From contig NZ_JBDQZI010000001.1 in the NCBI RefSeq assembly GCF_042920265.1, positions 565,279 to 629,278 of the forward strand: 64,000 nucleotides of DNA, written 5' to 3'. The notes beneath the pieces are model-generated. The model was not told where the DNA came from and searched no databases. It saw nothing but the letters and a program-made list of their open reading frames with translations. Position 1 is the first letter of the stretch, and each line of letters opens with the position of its first letter. Below are positions 41,184 through 50,091 of the stretch, piece by piece. The DNA comes from Lysinibacillus_B sp042920265. Its GTDB lineage: Bacteria; Bacillota; Bacilli; Bacillales_A; Planococcaceae. The translations under genes were made by a program, and so were the position numbers.

Positions 41184-42301
41184 AAACTGCAAATGGAAAT
41201 GAAATCATTCAGTTATTTGAAAGTTGGGCGCCAAAAAAATACGCATGTATGCCAAACGATCCGATTGGATTAGCGATTGGCACATTGAATAAATCGATCA
41301 GTAAAGTATTAGTGACACTGGATGTGACAGATGCAGTGGTGGATGAAGCAATTGCAAACGAATGTGAATTAATCATTGCACACCATCCGCCGATTTTCTT
41401 TAAGCTAAGTCATCTGCGAACAGATAACCCGCAAGGAAAGCTCTTTGAAAAATGTTTGAAACATGATATAGCGGTTTATGCAGCACATACAAACTTAGAT
41501 GTTGCACCAGGTGGCGTAAATGATTTATTAGCCGATGCACTTGGATTAGAAAATCGCCAAATTTTGGAGCACACATATAGTGAACAGCTCATGAAGTTAG
41601 CTGTATTTACACCAAAAACGCATGTAGACGAGATGCGTACAGCACTCGCAAAAGCTGGAGCAGGACAAATTGGCTTATATGATGCTTGTAGCTTTACATC
41701 AAGCGGTGAAGGACGCTTCCGTGCTTTAGAAGGAGCAAATCCTTTTTTAGGCCAAGTTGGTGAAATGGAAGTAGCTGATGAAGAGAAGATTGAAGTTGTT
41801 TTTCCTACAAGCGTCAAAAACAAAGTGTTAAAAGCGATGTTAAATACACATCCGTACGAGGAGCCAGCTTATGATGTGTGGACACTGGATTTGCAAGCGA
41901 ATGAGCAAGGACTAGGGCGCATTGGCAGCCTGGCAAAACCTATGACACTAAAACAGTTTGCGGAGCATGTGAAAGTACAATTAGATGTGCCCGCACTACG
42001 TGTTGTAGGAGAGCTTAATAGCATGGTCCGCAAAGTAGCTGTTGTCGGTGGCGATGGCAATAAATATATCCGTACAGCTAAATTTGCAGGAGCGGATGTA
42101 TTTGTGACAGGGGATATTGGCTTCCATATGGCGCAAGATGCAGAAATAAACGGATTAAATATTGTAGACCCTGGACATCACGTTGAAAAAGTGATGATCA
42201 AAGGGGTAGCTGAGAAAATGAGCTCGATGTGTGCAGACAAAAAATTACGTGTCGAATTTATTCAGTCTACAATTCATACAGAACCATTTCAATTTATTTA
42301 A
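41180..42301 (+). CDS. Nif3-like dinuclear metal-centre protein (YqfO)
   Basis: This 373-residue protein is a NIF3/YqfO family member with metal-binding motifs LIIAHHPPIFFK, HTNLDVAPGGVND and, at the C-terminus, GDIGFHMAQDAEINGLNIVDPGHH. A PII-like insert domain occupies about 130-230, typical of the long Firmicute form, which assembles as a hexamer. It may act as GTP cyclohydrolase 1 type 2; the reaction in Bacillus is uncertain. It is coupled to trmK. Confidence 0.92.
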   Translation: MKTANGNEIIQLFESWAPKKYACMPNDPIGLAIGTLNKSISKVLVTLDVTDAVVDEAIANECELIIAHHPPIFFKLSHLRTDNPQGKLFEKCLKHDIAVYAAHTNLDVAPGGVNDLLADALGLENRQILEHTYSEQLMKLAVFTPKTHVDEMRTALAKAGAGQIGLYDACSFTSSGEGRFRALEGANPFLGQVGEMEVADEEKIEVVFPTSVKNKVLKAMLNTHPYEEPAYDVWTLDLQANEQGLGRIGSLAKPMTLKQFAEHVKVQLDVPALRVVGELNSMVRKVAVVGGDGNKYIRTAKFAGADVFVTGDIGFHMAQDAEINGLNIVDPGHHVEKVMIKGVAEKMSSMCADKKLRVEFIQSTIHTEPFQFI

Positions 42302-42313
42302 GGGGCATGAATG

Positions 42314-42532
42314 ATGGATGAAAAACAAGTCATAAATAACGGCAAGATTTGGATGATTATTGGCATTGCCATCGCTATTCTCGGATTATTATTTACAATT
42401 GCAATGAGTGTAGTGAGCAATCAAAATATTAACCGTTTAACAGAGCAGTGTGAAAAAAGTGGCGGTCAAGCCGAAGTAACAGAACATGGTTTTATTGTGA
42501 CAACAAGTTATGAATTTACATGTGTTAAATAA
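42314..42532 (+). CDS. Small hypothetical membrane protein
   Basis: This 72-residue protein has one transmembrane helix (MIIGIAIAILGLLFTIAMSV, residues 14-33) and a short outer domain with two cysteines (CEKSGG and the C-terminal CVK), which could form a disulfide. AAGGGG lies before the paired ATGs (42311 and 42314). It follows the Nif3-like gene by 9-12 bases and ends the transcript. Confidence 0.75.
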   Translation: MDEKQVINNGKIWMIIGIAIAILGLLFTIAMSVVSNQNINRLTEQCEKSGGQAEVTEHGFIVTTSYEFTCVK

Positions 42533-42539
42533 TGAAGTG

Positions 42540-42573
42540 TACGAGAAATCATTTGATTTCTCGTCTTTTTATT
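42540..42573 (+). terminator. Terminator of the trmK operon
   Basis: ACGAGAAATC pairs with GATTTCTCGT around a short loop, followed by CTTTTT. Confidence 0.87.
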
Positions 42574-42613
42574 ACGTTGATAAATCAGAATATTCTAACC
42601 TATTTTATGAATA

Positions 42614-42642
42614 TTGACATAGAACAGTTTGAATGCTATTCT
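42614..42642 (+). promoter_or_regulatory. Promoter of the amino-acid ABC transporter operon
   Basis: TTGACA, a 17-base spacer and TATTCT. About 80 bases of leader separate it from the first gene. Confidence 0.7.
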
Positions 42643-42725
42643 TTATCACGTTAACGATTTAGTAGAGTAAACGTTTGAAGAATTTTCTGTCTATTAAACT
42701 ACATAGCGATTGAGAGGGATTTAGG

Positions 42726-43532
42726 GTGAAACGTTTTTTACAATTTGGTCTTATGCTTGTGGCGCTTGTAGCCGTTTTAGCTGCATGTAGCTCTGACGAT
42801 AAAGGGACAAGCACAGGTACAACAGACAAAGAGTCAACTGAAAAAGAAACTGTAATCATTGGAATCGACGATAAATTTGCACCAATGGGCTTCCGTGATG
42901 AGAAAAATGAAATTGTTGGTTTTGATATTGATTTAGCACGCGCTGCTGCTGAAAAAATGGGTATGGAAGCAAAATTCCAACCAATTGATTGGAAAACAAA
43001 AGAAGTAGAATTAAATAGTGGTCGTATCGATCTAATTTGGAATGGTTACACAATTACAGATGAGCGTAAAGAGAAAGTGTTATTTACAAAACCTTATTTA
43101 GCAAACGCACAAGTAGCTATTACATTAGCCGATTCAGAATTACATGCTTTATCTGATTTAGAAGGTAAAAAAGTAGGGATTCAATCATTATCATCAGCAC
43201 TGGATGCATTAAATGCGAACCCGATTAGTGAAAAAGTGGGTAGTGTAACAGAATTCGGAGATAATGTATTAGCGTTAACGGACTTAAAAACACGTCGTGT
43301 AGACGTAGTGATTATTGATGAAGTTGTCGCTGAGTACTATATGACATTAGAAGAAGGCACATTCAAAATTCTTGATGAATCACTAGCACCAGAAGAATAC
43401 GGTGTAGGTGTGAAAAAAGGCAACGAGGATTTATTAGAAAAACTACAAGCAGCTTTAGATGAAATGAATGAAGATGGTACTGCTGCTGACATTTCAACTA
43501 AGTGGTTTGGAGAAGACAAAGTATTAAAATAA
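42726..43532 (+). CDS. Amino-acid ABC transporter substrate-binding lipoprotein
   Basis: This 268-residue protein starts at GTG 42726. It has a lipoprotein signal (lipobox LAAC, Cys21) and a family 3 solute-binding fold: IIGIDDKFAPMGFRDEKNEI, the VGFDIDLARAAAEKMG block and the RIDLIWNGYTITDERKEKV block. This is typical of polar amino acids (glutamine, arginine, cystine); the exact substrate cannot be read. It is the first gene of a complete binding protein-permease-ATPase operon. Confidence 0.93.
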   Translation: MKRFLQFGLMLVALVAVLAACSSDDKGTSTGTTDKESTEKETVIIGIDDKFAPMGFRDEKNEIVGFDIDLARAAAEKMGMEAKFQPIDWKTKEVELNSGRIDLIWNGYTITDERKEKVLFTKPYLANAQVAITLADSELHALSDLEGKKVGIQSLSSALDALNANPISEKVGSVTEFGDNVLALTDLKTRRVDVVIIDEVVAEYYMTLEEGTFKILDESLAPEEYGVGVKKGNEDLLEKLQAALDEMNEDGTAADISTKWFGEDKVLK

Positions 43533-43596
43533 TTTGAGAATAATGTATCGATAAGAGTTTCCATGTGAAACTCTTATCTTTTTGGGAGGACATTTC

Positions 43597-44253
43597 ATGG
43601 CGGATTATTGGAGTTCCATCGTGTTACCGATGTTAGATGGGGCTAAAATGACGGTCTTATTATTTATCATTGCGATTATCGCGTCAATTCCACTCGGCTT
43701 TTTATTAACACTAGCTGTAAAAAGCAGCTTTAAGCCAATTGCTTGGTTTGCACAAACGTATATTTACGTCATGCGTGGAACGCCGCTATTGCTACAATTA
43801 TTATTAATTTGTTTCGGGTTACCGATGATTCCGGGAATCGGGGAATATTTAGTATTAGATCGTTTTGTTGCAGCATGTTTAGGGTTTATTTTAAATTACG
43901 CTGCCTATTTTGCTGAAATTTTCCGTGGTGGTTTACTAGCAATTGATAAAGGGCAATATGAGGCGGCGCAAGTACTTGGTTTATCAAAATGGCAAACGAC
44001 AACGCGCATTGTTTTACCACAAATGTTCCGTGTTGCATTGCCAGCTGTTTCGAACGAATCGGTTACATTAATTAAGGATACGGCGTTACTGTACGCTGTA
44101 GCCGTACCAGAGTTATTACACTTTGCTCAAACAGCAGTGAATCGAGATCTTACTATTATGCCGTACTTTGTGGCAGGGGCAATTTATTTACTTATGACGC
44201 TCGTATTAACAGTATTCTTTAAGTGGCTAGAACGTCGCTTTAAGTTTGAATAG
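43597..44253 (+). CDS. Amino-acid ABC transporter permease
   Basis: This 218-residue membrane protein of the HisMQ type has five helices and the EAA loop EAAQVLGLSKWQTTTRIVLP near residues 128-147. The ATG at 43597 follows GGGAGG; a frame from 43582 only reads through that site. A single permease gene suggests a homodimer. It lies between the binding protein and ATPase genes. Confidence 0.93.
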   Translation: MADYWSSIVLPMLDGAKMTVLLFIIAIIASIPLGFLLTLAVKSSFKPIAWFAQTYIYVMRGTPLLLQLLLICFGLPMIPGIGEYLVLDRFVAACLGFILNYAAYFAEIFRGGLLAIDKGQYEAAQVLGLSKWQTTTRIVLPQMFRVALPAVSNESVTLIKDTALLYAVAVPELLHFAQTAVNRDLTIMPYFVAGAIYLLMTLVLTVFFKWLERRFKFE

Positions 44254-44264
44254 AGGTGGAAACG

Positions 44265-45011
44265 ATGGCATTAATCGAAATTACAGATTTAAAAAAATCG
44301 TACGGTACACTCGATGTACTAAAGCGTATTTCATTTGAGATTGAAAAAAATGATGTGATTGCCGTCATCGGTCCATCAGGCTCTGGGAAAAGTACGATGT
44401 TACGTAGCTTAATTCATCTAGAGGATATCGATGGAGGGAGCATTCGCATCGATGGCGAGTATTTAGTGAAAGATGGCGTGTATCCAAAATTAGAAGAAAT
44501 CAAGTCGATTACAGGGAAGATGGGGATGGTGTTCCAGCATTTCAACTTATTCCCACATTTAACGGTGAAGCAAAACCTTGAAATTGCACCCAAAATGCTA
44601 AAGGCAGAATCGACTCAAGTGATCGAAGCACGTTGTCAAGACTTATTACAAAAGGTAGGTTTAGCAGATAAAGCGGATGCATTTCCGAGCCGTTTATCGG
44701 GTGGGCAAAAGCAACGTGTCGCGATTGCACGTGCGCTAATGTTAAACCCACAAATTTTATTATTTGACGAGCCAACATCTGCGCTTGATCCAGAGTTAAC
44801 GGGTGAAGTGCTCAAGGTGATGAAAGATTTAGCGCAGGAACATATGACGATGATTGTCGTAACGCATGAAATGGGCTTTGCAAAAGAAGTGGCGAATAAA
44901 GTGATCTTTATGGACCAAGGCGAAGTTATTGAGGCAAATCATCCCGATGAGTTTTTTACAAACCCACAAAATGAACGTACAAAAGCGTTCTTAATGAAAA
45001 ATTTGAAGTAA
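44265..45011 (+). CDS. Amino-acid ABC transporter ATP-binding protein
   Basis: The 248-residue ATPase has Walker A GPSGSGKST (residues 33-41), the Q loop VFQHFNLFPHLT, signature LSGGQKQRVAIARAL, Walker B ILLFDEPTSALDPEL and the H-loop TH. This is the glnQ/tcyC-type polar amino acid subfamily. GAGGTGG precedes the ATG at 44265. It ends in a strong terminator shared with ispH. Confidence 0.95.
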   Translation: MALIEITDLKKSYGTLDVLKRISFEIEKNDVIAVIGPSGSGKSTMLRSLIHLEDIDGGSIRIDGEYLVKDGVYPKLEEIKSITGKMGMVFQHFNLFPHLTVKQNLEIAPKMLKAESTQVIEARCQDLLQKVGLADKADAFPSRLSGGQKQRVAIARALMLNPQILLFDEPTSALDPELTGEVLKVMKDLAQEHMTMIVVTHEMGFAKEVANKVIFMDQGEVIEANHPDEFFTNPQNERTKAFLMKNLK

Positions 45012-45023
45012 TTCATAAGTAGA

Positions 45024-45073
45024 AGGGGATGTATGAAAAGTGAATGCCACTTTTCATACATCCCCTATTTTTA
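45024..45073. terminator. Bidirectional terminator
   Basis: AGGGGATGTATGAAAAGTG pairs perfectly with its complement across a five-base loop, followed by ATTTTT on the plus strand. It serves the ABC operon and the convergent ispH. Confidence 0.9.
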
Positions 45074-46039
45074 GTAAGGCATAATTTTTTCTACTGGTTT
45101 TGGTTCTTTGATTTTCGGTAAAATTTTGTTCAGTGTGACGGTACGAACAATTTCATGTGTCGTCGGATCATTTTTGTCGAATTTTTCTAGGAAGTTAATA
45201 ACTTCCTTGACGATTGGTGTTGGTGTTGAAGCACCAGCTGTCACGGCTACCTTTTCAATATTCATTAACCAGTCGATTTTTAGTTCTGAAATATCGCCGA
45301 TACGATAAGAAGGAGTACCAGCAATTTCTACAGAAACTTGCGTTAAACGGTTGGAGTTGTTTGATTTTGGATCACCTACAACGATTAACAAATCAGCAAC
45401 GCCAGCTTGTTCGGCTACAGCTTCCTGGCGTACTTGTGTAGCTAAACAAATTTCTTTGTGTACTTCTACATGCGGGAATTTTTCTTTAATGCTATCCATT
45501 AAAAAGGCTACATCCCATTGACTCATTGTCGTTTGGTTTGTCACTAAAATATTAGGATTTGTAAGTGTTAATGTATCAATATCTTTCATTGATTGGACAA
45601 GGTGGACATGGTCTGGTGCAACGCCGATTGCGCCTTCAGGTTCCGGATGTCCTTTTTTTCCGATATAGATAATATCATAGCCTTGTGCCGATTTTTCACG
45701 GATTAAATCATGTGTGACTGTCACGTCTGGGCATGTCGCATCGATGGATACTAGCCCTTTACGTTTGGCGATTTCGCGAATTTCTGGCGACACACCGTGC
45801 GCAGTAAAAATAACTGTTCCTTGTTCTACTTGTTCAATAATATCTTTGCGGTTATCTCCATCCAGTGTAATAATGCCTTCTTCCTCAAATGCATCTGTTA
45901 CATGTTTATTATGAACAATCATACCTAAAATATAGATTGGTCGAGGTAATGTCTTATCTAGCGCGGCATTACGGGCGATCACCATGGCATCAACAACCCC
46001 ATAGCAATACCCACGCGGATTAATTTTAATAACTTCCAT
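45071..46039 (-). CDS. ispH: 4-hydroxy-3-methylbut-2-enyl diphosphate reductase
   Basis: This 322-residue iron-sulfur enzyme makes IPP and DMAPP in the last step of the MEP pathway. Three cluster cysteines are in GYCYGVVDAM, DATCPDVTVTHD and EICLATQVRQ. FTAHGVSPEI and TAGASTPTPIVKEV are also present. AAAGGAG precedes the start. It is in inverse orientation to its neighbours, as is usual for yqfP. Confidence 0.96.
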   Translation of the reverse strand: MEVIKINPRGYCYGVVDAMVIARNAALDKTLPRPIYILGMIVHNKHVTDAFEEEGIITLDGDNRKDIIEQVEQGTVIFTAHGVSPEIREIAKRKGLVSIDATCPDVTVTHDLIREKSAQGYDIIYIGKKGHPEPEGAIGVAPDHVHLVQSMKDIDTLTLTNPNILVTNQTTMSQWDVAFLMDSIKEKFPHVEVHKEICLATQVRQEAVAEQAGVADLLIVVGDPKSNNSNRLTQVSVEIAGTPSYRIGDISELKIDWLMNIEKVAVTAGASTPTPIVKEVINFLEKFDKNDPTTHEIVRTVTLNKILPKIKEPKPVEKIMPY

Positions 46040-46241
46040 GCTTCAAACTCCTTTCAAGCTCGTCCTTTTATTATAACGGACCATAGAAATTAATACAAAG
46101 GAACGTTTCGAAGAATTAGAAGGTGGAAACGACAATAAGTGAAGGAGGCCTCATATGAAGACCTCCTTTACTTAGTAGTGAAGCAGTATGCGTATATAGG
46201 AAAGGACCTAGCCCCCTCTATTTGGAATGGGCTGTATCTTT

Positions 46242-46718
46242 TTAAGGTTGATAAATTTTAGGGAGCGATGGTTTTGTCGTATAATCAGTGGAACGTTTTG
46301 GTTTTTGTGATGATCCAACAAATCCTTCTGATTTACGAGGGCTTGCTGAGTCTGTAGATTGTTGCATGTCAGGCATACTTTGGAACCCTTTATAAAGCTT
46401 CATAAGTGCCGGTAAGTTTTTAAACATAGGCATTGCTTGTTGTACATAGGGAGCATATGTTTGAGCAGTTTTCATTAATTGACCTGTCGATTGTAAAAAT
46501 TGCTCTATGCGAGAAGGTGCAGCTCCAGCTACTGCAGCAGCGGCAGCCGCTGCTACGGGTGCTCCAGGTGCTCCTAGAGGTACGGGAGGTACTGGGGATC
46601 TTGGTAATCCAGCACCGCCGCCGGGTATTCCAAAGAATCCGGGTGGTCTAATAGGCATCTGTGGGGGGTACATTGGCATTTGATACGGTATATTTCGATA
46701 AAACGGATTCGGATACAT
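46242..46718 (-). CDS. YqfQ/VrrA-like protein
   Basis: This 158-residue protein has a Pro/Tyr/Met-rich start (MYPNPFYRNIPYQMPMYPPQ), a Gly/Pro stretch, a poly-alanine tract (eight Ala near residues 56-63), then a conserved-looking helical core (IEQFLQSTGQLMKTAQTYAP) and a disordered basic end. This matches the YqfQ family (VrrA) encoded between ispH and cshB in Bacillus. Function is unknown; the composition recalls spore-coat-associated proteins. GAAAGGAGAAA precedes the start. Confidence 0.8.
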   Translation of the reverse strand: MYPNPFYRNIPYQMPMYPPQMPIRPPGFFGIPGGGAGLPRSPVPPVPLGAPGAPVAAAAAAAVAGAAPSRIEQFLQSTGQLMKTAQTYAPYVQQAMPMFKNLPALMKLYKGFQSMPDMQQSTDSASPRKSEGFVGSSQKPKRSTDYTTKPSLPKIYQP

Positions 46719-46729
46719 ACTTTTCTCCT

Positions 46730-47641
46730 TTCGGTCACATTATTAATTGACGCAGTGCTTGATTAAAGCTATCATATGCAAATGATTGCCTTAACGTTCA
46801 GTAAATGTAAGTACACAAACTCGTAGACTTCTACATTGAATAGGTTGCTGTACAATTTTTATCTACTTAAAATGAATTTTTTAAGGTGGGGTATTCTGCT
46901 ATATTTTATGCTCTAATTCATCGTAAAGTGCTTCCTATTCGTCCATTTGCTCATGGAATTTAAAAGTAAATTATTAGCTTTAAGTTTCTTGCTGCTTTGA
47001 GTTTTGTATGCAGTATGTTAATGGCTAGGAATGTCTCGTTTTTAAAATGTATAACTACCTCTAAGTTAGTGAATGTCATGTCCTCTATGTACTTCATGGA
47101 TGGAGCTTTAAAATAACTTATTATCTCCCACCCTTCTTAAACTGTTGCGTTATGGAACAGTCTTAGCAATGAGGGATTGTCCATCGGTGTATAGTATTAT
47201 CTTGTCGTTTAGTAAAATGAAATCTACACAACTCATTTAAAAAGTTCAGCAATGGTTACTATCCTCTTATTTATAGTTATTACAGCATATGTCGCTGAGA
47301 TCGTAGAGGTTGGGCTTGAGTTGAATAGGGGAAGGGAACAATATTTCGCTAAGATGATTATACCGTATACGTGTAAACGGAAAGAAAATGATTGCTTTTA
47401 CCGTCATAGCTACAGGTACGGACTGTGGCGCATCTATATGCTGATCTGTCTAGCGTGTTAAAATTGCTGTAAAATTCAAAATATAATGATTGAACACGCA
47501 TTTGTTGCATTCCTAATGAATTTTAGAGTAAATTAAGTAAGTTAATAAGCGTAAACAGGTAAAATACTTGTGTAAACCGAACGTTTAGTCAACTAAATGT
47601 ACATTTCGTGGTACAATAGGAGACGATAGAGGAGTGAAAAG
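46730..47641. other. 912-bp gap without a convincing gene
   Basis: No open frame has both length and a ribosome-binding site. The frame at 47252..47461 (69 codons) lacks one and has odd composition. A 45-codon frame on the minus strand (46960..47097) also lacks one. The segment looks like decayed coding DNA. The last 60 bases hold the cshB promoter region (GTACAATAGG near 47611) and its ribosome-binding site. Confidence 0.5.
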
Positions 47642-48943
47642 ATGTCAAAATATACAGATTATCAATTGAAGCCTTTTTTGCAGGACGCGATTGCAGAGTT
47701 AGGCTTTAAAGAACCGACACCCATTCAAAAAGAAATGATTCCATTAATTTTAAAAGGGAAAAGTGCAATTGGACAGGCGCATACTGGTACAGGTAAAACG
47801 CATAGTTTCTTGCTACCAATCGTAGAGCGTATTGATGAAGAGCGACAAGAAGTGCAGGCAGTTATTACATCACCAACACGTGAGCTTGCACAGCAAATTT
47901 TTGATGCACTACAACAGTTAATTGAGAAAACGAATATTCAAGCGAAATTATTTATCGGCGGTACAGATAAGCAACGTTCAATCGATAAATTAAAAACACA
48001 GCCGCAAATCGTTGTAGGGACACCAGGACGTATTAAAGACTTAGTAAAAGAAGGGGCGCTGCTTGTTCATACAGCACCCATTTTAGTTGTCGATGAGGCA
48101 GACCTTGCCTTTGATATGGGCTTTATTGAAGAGATTGATGGTTTTGCGAGTCATATGCCAGAAAAGCTTGAAATGTATGTATTTTCAGCAACGATTCCTG
48201 AAAAGTTACAGCCATTTTTAAAGAAGTATATGGATTCACCGATTCATATTCATATGAATGATAAACGTCCAGTTGCTGAAAACATTGACTTTTATCTTGT
48301 GCCGGTCCGCTCAAAGTCACGTAATTCACGTTTAGTTGATGTTATTAAAGGAATTAATCCATTTTTAGCGGTTATTTTCTGTAATACACGAAAAACGGCC
48401 GAACACGTGGCCAATTATTTAGCAGAACAAGGCATTCGTGCCGGGCAAATTCATGGCGATTTAACACCACGTGATCGCAAAAAAATGATGAAGCAAATTC
48501 GTGATTTAGAATTTCAATATATTGTAGCGACAGACCTTGCTGCGCGTGGTATCGATATTCAAGGTATTTCGCATGTGATTAACTATGAAATCCCAGAAGA
48601 TCTTGAATTCTTCATCCACCGTGTTGGTCGTACCGCACGTGCAGGTAATAAAGGAACGGCGATTACGCTATACACACCGGAAGATGAGGATGCATTAGCG
48701 CGTGTCGAGAAGATGGGTATTCCATTCGAGCAAAAAGATGTGAAAAACGGTGAGTGGACAGACTTAAAAGATCGCCATCAACGTAAAAATCGCGTCAAAC
48801 AGGAAAATGAAATTGATGTGAAAGCAAAAGCGCTTGTACGTAAGCCGAAGAAAGTAAAGCCAGGCTATAAGCGTGCGATGAAGTGGGAAATGGATAAAAT
48901 TAAAAAGCGTGAACGTCGCTTAAAAAATCGTGGTAAAAAATAA
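47642..48943 (+). CDS. cshB: DEAD-box ATP-dependent RNA helicase CshB
   Basis: This 433-residue helicase has the Q motif (GFKEPTPIQ), motif I AHTGTGKT (46-53), VDEAD, the SAT motif VFSATI and HRVGRTARAG, and a basic C-terminal tail (KKRERRLKNRGKK). CshB (YqfR) acts with cold-shock proteins in RNA remodelling. Order ispH-yqfQ-cshB-nfo is as in Bacillus. GAGGAGTG precedes the ATG. Confidence 0.95.
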   Translation: MSKYTDYQLKPFLQDAIAELGFKEPTPIQKEMIPLILKGKSAIGQAHTGTGKTHSFLLPIVERIDEERQEVQAVITSPTRELAQQIFDALQQLIEKTNIQAKLFIGGTDKQRSIDKLKTQPQIVVGTPGRIKDLVKEGALLVHTAPILVVDEADLAFDMGFIEEIDGFASHMPEKLEMYVFSATIPEKLQPFLKKYMDSPIHIHMNDKRPVAENIDFYLVPVRSKSRNSRLVDVIKGINPFLAVIFCNTRKTAEHVANYLAEQGIRAGQIHGDLTPRDRKKMMKQIRDLEFQYIVATDLAARGIDIQGISHVINYEIPEDLEFFIHRVGRTARAGNKGTAITLYTPEDEDALARVEKMGIPFEQKDVKNGEWTDLKDRHQRKNRVKQENEIDVKAKALVRKPKKVKPGYKRAMKWEMDKIKKRERRLKNRGKK

Positions 48944-48970
48944 ATTTACTAGTAAACAGCATAAAAACTT

Positions 48971-49008
48971 AGAGAAGTCAGCGTGAACAACGCGACTTCT
49001 CTTATTTT
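48971..49008 (+). terminator. Terminator between cshB and nfo
   Basis: AGAGAAGTC-GCG pairs with CGC-GACTTCTCT around a short loop, followed by TATTTT. nfo begins 13 bases later, so part of its transcription may come by read-through. Confidence 0.78.
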
Positions 49009-49020
49009 GGAGGAGACGAG

Positions 49021-49908
49021 ATGTTACTAGGTTCACATGTATCAATGAGCGGTAAAAAAATGTTACTTGGGGCGAGTGAGGAAGCACTTTCTTACGGTGC
49101 CAGTACATTTATGATTTACACAGGTGCACCACAAAACACACGTCGTAAATCAATTGCAGAATTAAATATTATGAATGGCTTGCTGCATATGAAGGAGCAT
49201 GGTATGGAAAAAATCGTCGTACATGCCCCGTATATTATTAATCTTGGTAATACAACAAAACCAGAAACATTCCGACTTGGCGTCGACTTCTTACAAGAAG
49301 AAATACAGCGTACCGCAGCATTAGAGGCAACGCAAATTGTCCTCCATCCAGGTGCTCATGTTGGCGCTGGTGTAGATGCGGGAATCGCGAAAATTGTAGA
49401 AGGCTTAAATGAAGTATTATCACAAGATTATCCAGTACAAATCGCTCTAGAAACAATGGCAGGGAAGGGCTCTGAAATCGGCCGCACATTTGATGAACTT
49501 GCACGTATTATGGATGGCGTAACACATAATGAGCGTTTATCTGTGTGCTTAGATACGTGTCACGTGCATGACGCGGGTTATAATATTGTAGAAGACTTTG
49601 ATGGTGTATTAAATGAGTTTGATCAAACGATCGGTCTTGACCGCTTAAAAGTCCTACATATTAACGATTCAAAAAATGTATGTGGTGCTGCAAAAGACCG
49701 TCATGAAAATATTGGATTTGGTGAGATTGGTTTTGAGGCACTCCAATATATCGTGCATCATCCGCAACTCATGCATGTACCGAAAATTTTAGAGACACCA
49801 TTTGTAGGACCGGATGCCAAAAACAAAAAAGCGCCATATAAAATAGAGATCGCGATGCTTCGTGATGGTACATTCCGTCCAGAAGAAATTGACGTATTAC
49901 GCGCATAA
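49021..49908 (+). CDS. nfo: Deoxyribonuclease IV (AP endonuclease)
   Basis: This 295-residue TIM-barrel enzyme cuts DNA 5' of abasic sites in base excision repair. Zinc ligands are visible in LHPGAHVG, IALETMAGKGSE, CLDTCHVHDAGYN, HINDSKNVCGAAKDRHENIG and the FVGPDAKNKK-adjacent ILETP. GGAGGAG precedes the ATG. The Nfo (YqfS) position after cshB is conserved. Confidence 0.96.
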   Translation: MLLGSHVSMSGKKMLLGASEEALSYGASTFMIYTGAPQNTRRKSIAELNIMNGLLHMKEHGMEKIVVHAPYIINLGNTTKPETFRLGVDFLQEEIQRTAALEATQIVLHPGAHVGAGVDAGIAKIVEGLNEVLSQDYPVQIALETMAGKGSEIGRTFDELARIMDGVTHNERLSVCLDTCHVHDAGYNIVEDFDGVLNEFDQTIGLDRLKVLHINDSKNVCGAAKDRHENIGFGEIGFEALQYIVHHPQLMHVPKILETPFVGPDAKNKKAPYKIEIAMLRDGTFRPEEIDVLRA

Positions 49909-49944
49909 GCAATAGTTCTTAGTAAATATTTATTAAAAAGTGAA

Positions 49945-49988
49945 GGGAGTATCCAGAAAGTTTTTGCTTTCTGGATACTCCTCTTTTT
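49945..49988 (+). terminator. nfo terminator, repeated type
   Basis: GGAGTATCCAGAAAG pairs with CTTTCTGGATACTCC, followed by TCTTTTT. The core TCCAGAAAG-loop-CTTTCTGGA is repeated at 63759..63788. Confidence 0.88.
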
Positions 49989-50091
49989 GTATAGAGAAAT
50001 TACGTGTTCATGAAAATGCATAAAATATGTATTTTTGAACTGAATATGTAAAAACTATATACAAGTAATATAGGGAAAGGGGGGGGATGAA

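Noticed and set aside
46960..47097. 45-codon minus-strand frame in the same gap
   Set aside because: No ribosome-binding site and no recognisable pattern.
47252..47461. 69-codon plus-strand frame in the yqfQ-cshB gap
   Set aside because: No ribosome-binding site, odd Cys/Tyr/Arg-rich composition and no neighbour linkage; most likely chance.
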